A stretch of 64,000 nt of DNA, taken from UBA7328 sp002471345. Lineage in GTDB: Bacteria > Bacteroidota > Bacteroidia > Chitinophagales > Saprospiraceae. Below are positions 61,942 to 64,000 of this stretch, piece after piece (the first letter of the stretch is position 1; every line of letters starts with the position of its first letter). The DNA lies in NCBI GenBank assembly GCA_964011275.1, contig CAXGOB010000002.1, forward strand, positions 134,338 through 198,337. The letters are read 5' to 3'. The notes under the pieces were generated by a model. It did no database searches, was not told the DNA's origin, and worked only from the letters and a program-made list of their open reading frames with translations. The translations under genes were made by a program, and so were the position numbers.

Positions 61942-62826
61942 TCACAAAATGGCTTTTAATGCTTTTTCTAAGTGCTTCATATTTTCTGATGACATAGAAT
62001 GAAGTGGAAGTCTAACCTCATTACTACAAAATCCAAGAATCTGCATTGCAGATTTTATACCCACAGGATTACCTTCAATATATAACCACTTATGTAGGTC
62101 ATAAATGTGATTATTAATTCTTCTCGACTCCACATAGTCCTCTGACAAAGCGGCTTTTATCAATTTTGAGAACTCAGAGGGTAATGCATTCCCAATAACG
62201 GATATTACTCCTTCTCCACCTACTGAAATCATTGGTATCACAATCTCATCATCACCTGAGACGACAAAAAAGTGGTCAGGTTTATTCTTGACTATTCTAG
62301 TTGTTTGTATTAGATCACCCGTGGCTTCTTTGATACCAATAAATTTTTCACTAGCATTCGCCAATCTCACTGTTGTATTCCAAGTGATATTAGATTGAGT
62401 TCTTCCTGGCACATTATATATAATAATAGGTACAGGAGATACCTCTTCCATTGCCATATAGTGCATAAAGATTCCCTCTTGAGTCGGTTTTACATATCCG
62501 GGACTAGAAGAAAGAATCGCATCGATTCCATCAAAATTGTATTCACTTATTCTTTTTGAAAGCTCTCTTGTATTGTTACCAGTAAAGTTTCCAGCAACAA
62601 TTGGAAGCCTCTTTCTATTCACTCCTATAGTGAAATCTAAGATTTCTTTAGCCTCATGATTGTTCAAAGTAGCCGTTTCACCTGTAGACCCAAGCATCAC
62701 TAAATAATCTGCACCACCTGCAATGACGTGATTAATTATTTTTTCTAAGCCATCAAAATCAACATTTCCATTTTTGAAAGGCGTAATCAGAGCCACACCT
62801 GTACCGATGAATCTTCTATCTCCCAC
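61942..62826 (-). CDS. dapA: 4-hydroxy-tetrahydrodipicolinate synthase
   Basis: A 294-residue aldolase-fold DapA. The Schiff-base Lys is K166 in FIGIKEATGD; the catalytic Tyr is Y137 in IIYNVPGRT; LGSTGETATL binds pyruvate. It condenses pyruvate with aspartate semialdehyde in lysine and diaminopimelate synthesis. It is convergent with hflX and 23 bases after accA, which may share its promoter. Confidence 0.97.
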   Translation of the reverse strand: MGDRRFIGTGVALITPFKNGNVDFDGLEKIINHVIAGGADYLVMLGSTGETATLNNHEAKEILDFTIGVNRKRLPIVAGNFTGNNTRELSKRISEYNFDGIDAILSSSPGYVKPTQEGIFMHYMAMEEVSPVPIIIYNVPGRTQSNITWNTTVRLANASEKFIGIKEATGDLIQTTRIVKNKPDHFFVVSGDDEIVIPMISVGGEGVISVIGNALPSEFSKLIKAALSEDYVESRRINNHIYDLHKWLYIEGNPVGIKSAMQILGFCSNEVRLPLHSMSSENMKHLEKALKAIL

Positions 62827-62849
62827 TATGAAAATTTAAATTTTTAGAA

Positions 62850-63803
62850 CTATTTAGTTTTGAATCGGCCCATACTATTGTATTTCTTCAACCGAGTATC
62901 TATTCGTTTTTTAACAGTTACCTCGGAAAGTTCAGCAATGTCTTTCTTGATTTGCTTTTTCAGAAGTTTGGCCATTTTTTCGGGGTTCGAATGTGCACCG
63001 CCATTTGGTTCAGAGATAACTCCATCTATTAATCCAAAACCCAACATATCTTCAGATGTCAATTTTAATTGCTCTGCAGCTTCAGCTTTATGATCCCAAT
63101 TTCTCCATAATATAGATGAGCATGACTCAGGAGAAATCACTGAATACCAGGTAAATTCTAACATATAAACCCTATCACCTAGACCTATTCCAATAGCTCC
63201 TCCAGAAGCACCTTCTCCTATGATATAACATATGATAGGCACTTTAAGCTGTGCCATTTCTACGAGGTTTCTAGCAATTGCCTCAGCTTGTCCTCTTTCT
63301 TCAGCTTCAATACCAGGAAATGCTCCGGGAGTATCAATCAGACAGATCACAGGCAAATCAAATTTCTCGGCTAACTTCATAAGTCTTAAGGCTTTTCGAT
63401 ACCCTTCAGGATTAGCCATGCCAAAATTTCGATACTGCCTCATCTTGGTATTCACTCCTTTCTGATGCCCTAAAATGACAACAGATTGCCCATCTATTTT
63501 CCCTAAACCGCCAACAATAGCTTTATCATCACCAAAATATCTATCACCATGAATTTCTGTGAAAGATTTACATATTTGATTAATGTAGTAGAGCGTATAT
63601 GGTCTTTCAGGATGTCGAGATAGTTGGACTTTTTGCCACCCATTAAGGCCAGCATATATTTCTTTTCTTTTATTGCGGATTTTAGACTCAATCTCACTAA
63701 TCTTGTCTTGGACATCTATCTCGCCTTGATCGGCGACATCCATTATTTTCTCTAGCTGTCCGTAGAGTTTCTCAATAGGTTCTTCAAATTCTAAAAATAC
63801 CAT
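62850..63803 (-). CDS. accA: acetyl-CoA carboxylase carboxyltransferase subunit alpha
   Basis: A 317-residue AccA, starting MVFLEFEEPIEKLYGQLEKI at the ATG at 63803 (an upstream TTG frame adds four residues). Signatures include LSRHPERPYTLYYINQI, IGHQKG-like VILGHQKGVNTK, NFGMANPEGYRKALRLMKLAEKF, DTPGAFPGIEAEERGQAEAIARNL and GEGASGGAIGI. It forms malonyl-CoA with AccB/C/D, the first step of fatty acid synthesis. Confidence 0.97.
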   Translation of the reverse strand: MVFLEFEEPIEKLYGQLEKIMDVADQGEIDVQDKISEIESKIRNKRKEIYAGLNGWQKVQLSRHPERPYTLYYINQICKSFTEIHGDRYFGDDKAIVGGLGKIDGQSVVILGHQKGVNTKMRQYRNFGMANPEGYRKALRLMKLAEKFDLPVICLIDTPGAFPGIEAEERGQAEAIARNLVEMAQLKVPIICYIIGEGASGGAIGIGLGDRVYMLEFTWYSVISPESCSSILWRNWDHKAEAAEQLKLTSEDMLGFGLIDGVISEPNGGAHSNPEKMAKLLKKQIKKDIAELSEVTVKKRIDTRLKKYNSMGRFKTK

Positions 63804-63919
63804 AGCCTCAGTCAAAGGTGATAGGCGAAGGTAGTAATACCCAGAAGCTATTACAATTTTATCTTAGAAAGTGTAAAGAGTTTTTGAAAACTGATGAATT
63901 CTTAATCATATGACAAAGC

Positions 63920-63951
63920 AAAAAGCCTCAGCAAAATTGCTGAGGCTTTTT
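63920..63951 (-). terminator. intrinsic terminator of the tRNA-Asp transcript
   Basis: A perfect 15-bp inverted repeat, aaaaagcctcagcaa / ttgctgaggcttttt, with a 2-base loop and a run of U in either direction. It lies directly after the 3' end of the tRNA. Confidence 0.9.
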
Positions 63952-63952
63952 G

Positions 63953-64000
63953 CGGTCTGGACGGGACTCGAACCCGCGACCCCCTGCGTGACAGGCAGGT
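63953..64000 (-). tRNA. tRNA-Asp (GTC), 3' part
   Basis: The reverse complement gives the anticodon stem-loop with CCTGTCACGC (anticodon GTC, aspartate), a variable region, the T arm GCGGGTTCGAGTCCCGT and the acceptor strand CCAGACC with discriminator G. The 5' half lies beyond the right edge. The CCA end is not encoded (the following bases are CA, then As), which is usual in this phylum. Confidence 0.92.

Noticed and set aside
1..64000. CRISPR arrays, insertion sequences, prophage genes or integrases
   Set aside because: No regularly spaced repeats, transposase, integrase or phage structural genes were seen.

Overview
The window is a chromosomal piece of an AT-rich member of the Bacteroidota. 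The evidence is the gliding-motility lipoprotein GldH, two DUF6090 proteins, DUF3109, DUF4292 and GYDIA-type GHMP kinase families, an OmpA/PD40 protein, lipoproteins with short lipoboxes, and promoters of the Bacteroidota form (TTG, about 20 bases, TAnnTTTG). Mevalonate-pathway genes and a C-terminal sorting-like domain on a di-haem peroxidase suggest a Saprospiria- or Flavobacteriia-like lineage, but the class cannot be fixed from this sequence. Most of the window is ordinary housekeeping; positions about 13,700-24,000 look more accessory.

Layout. 1-2,752 (minus): a sulfur assimilation operon, siroheme-dependent sulfite/nitrite reductase plus siroheme methyltransferase. It is preceded by two tandem modules, each made of a tiny cysteine-rich leader peptide followed by an intrinsic terminator. 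This is the most striking feature of the window. 2,917-7,416: a DUF885 lipoprotein, a DUF3109 protein and a prolyl oligopeptidase. 7,705-13,201: a TolC/adaptor/RND efflux operon. 13,323-24,710: ssb with an upstream palindrome, a large TPR lipoprotein, two DUF6090 membrane proteins, a sulfatase, a TPR protein, two GNAT acetyltransferases, a GH113-like gene broken by one amber codon, decayed ORFs, a di-haem cytochrome c peroxidase and an MltD-like transglycosylase.

24,715-30,030: PfkB kinase, TatA, lysoplasmalogenase and a mevalonate cluster (GHMP kinase, HMG-CoA reductase, type 2 IPP isomerase). 30,188-34,807: TPR protein, then rplM-rpsI-rpsB-tsf ending in a strong terminator, then pyrH. 34,903-43,732: PqiA-like membrane protein, TPR protein, OmpA/PD40 protein, rlmD, a small unknown, rfbA, a flippase-like membrane protein and a TlpA-type thioredoxin. 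43,808-45,980: grpE-dnaJ-gldH behind a sigma-54-like promoter. 45,990-57,225: carB, a 2-hydroxyacid dehydrogenase, greA-HIT, and the minus-strand run acpP-fabF-rnc-YdjM-like-M29 aminopeptidase, then pyruvate kinase. 57,411-61,932: TPR protein, DUF4292 lipoprotein, a degenerate M23 (EnvC-like) protein and hflX in overlapping order. 61,942-64,000 (minus): dapA, accA, a terminator and the 3' part of a tRNA-Asp.

The main coherent circuits are cysteine-sensing control of sulfite reduction, mevalonate to IPP/DMAPP synthesis, a ribosomal protein/EF-Ts operon, fatty-acid synthesis (acpP, fabF, accA), and an envelope/cell-wall group (TPR-DUF4292-EnvC-like).
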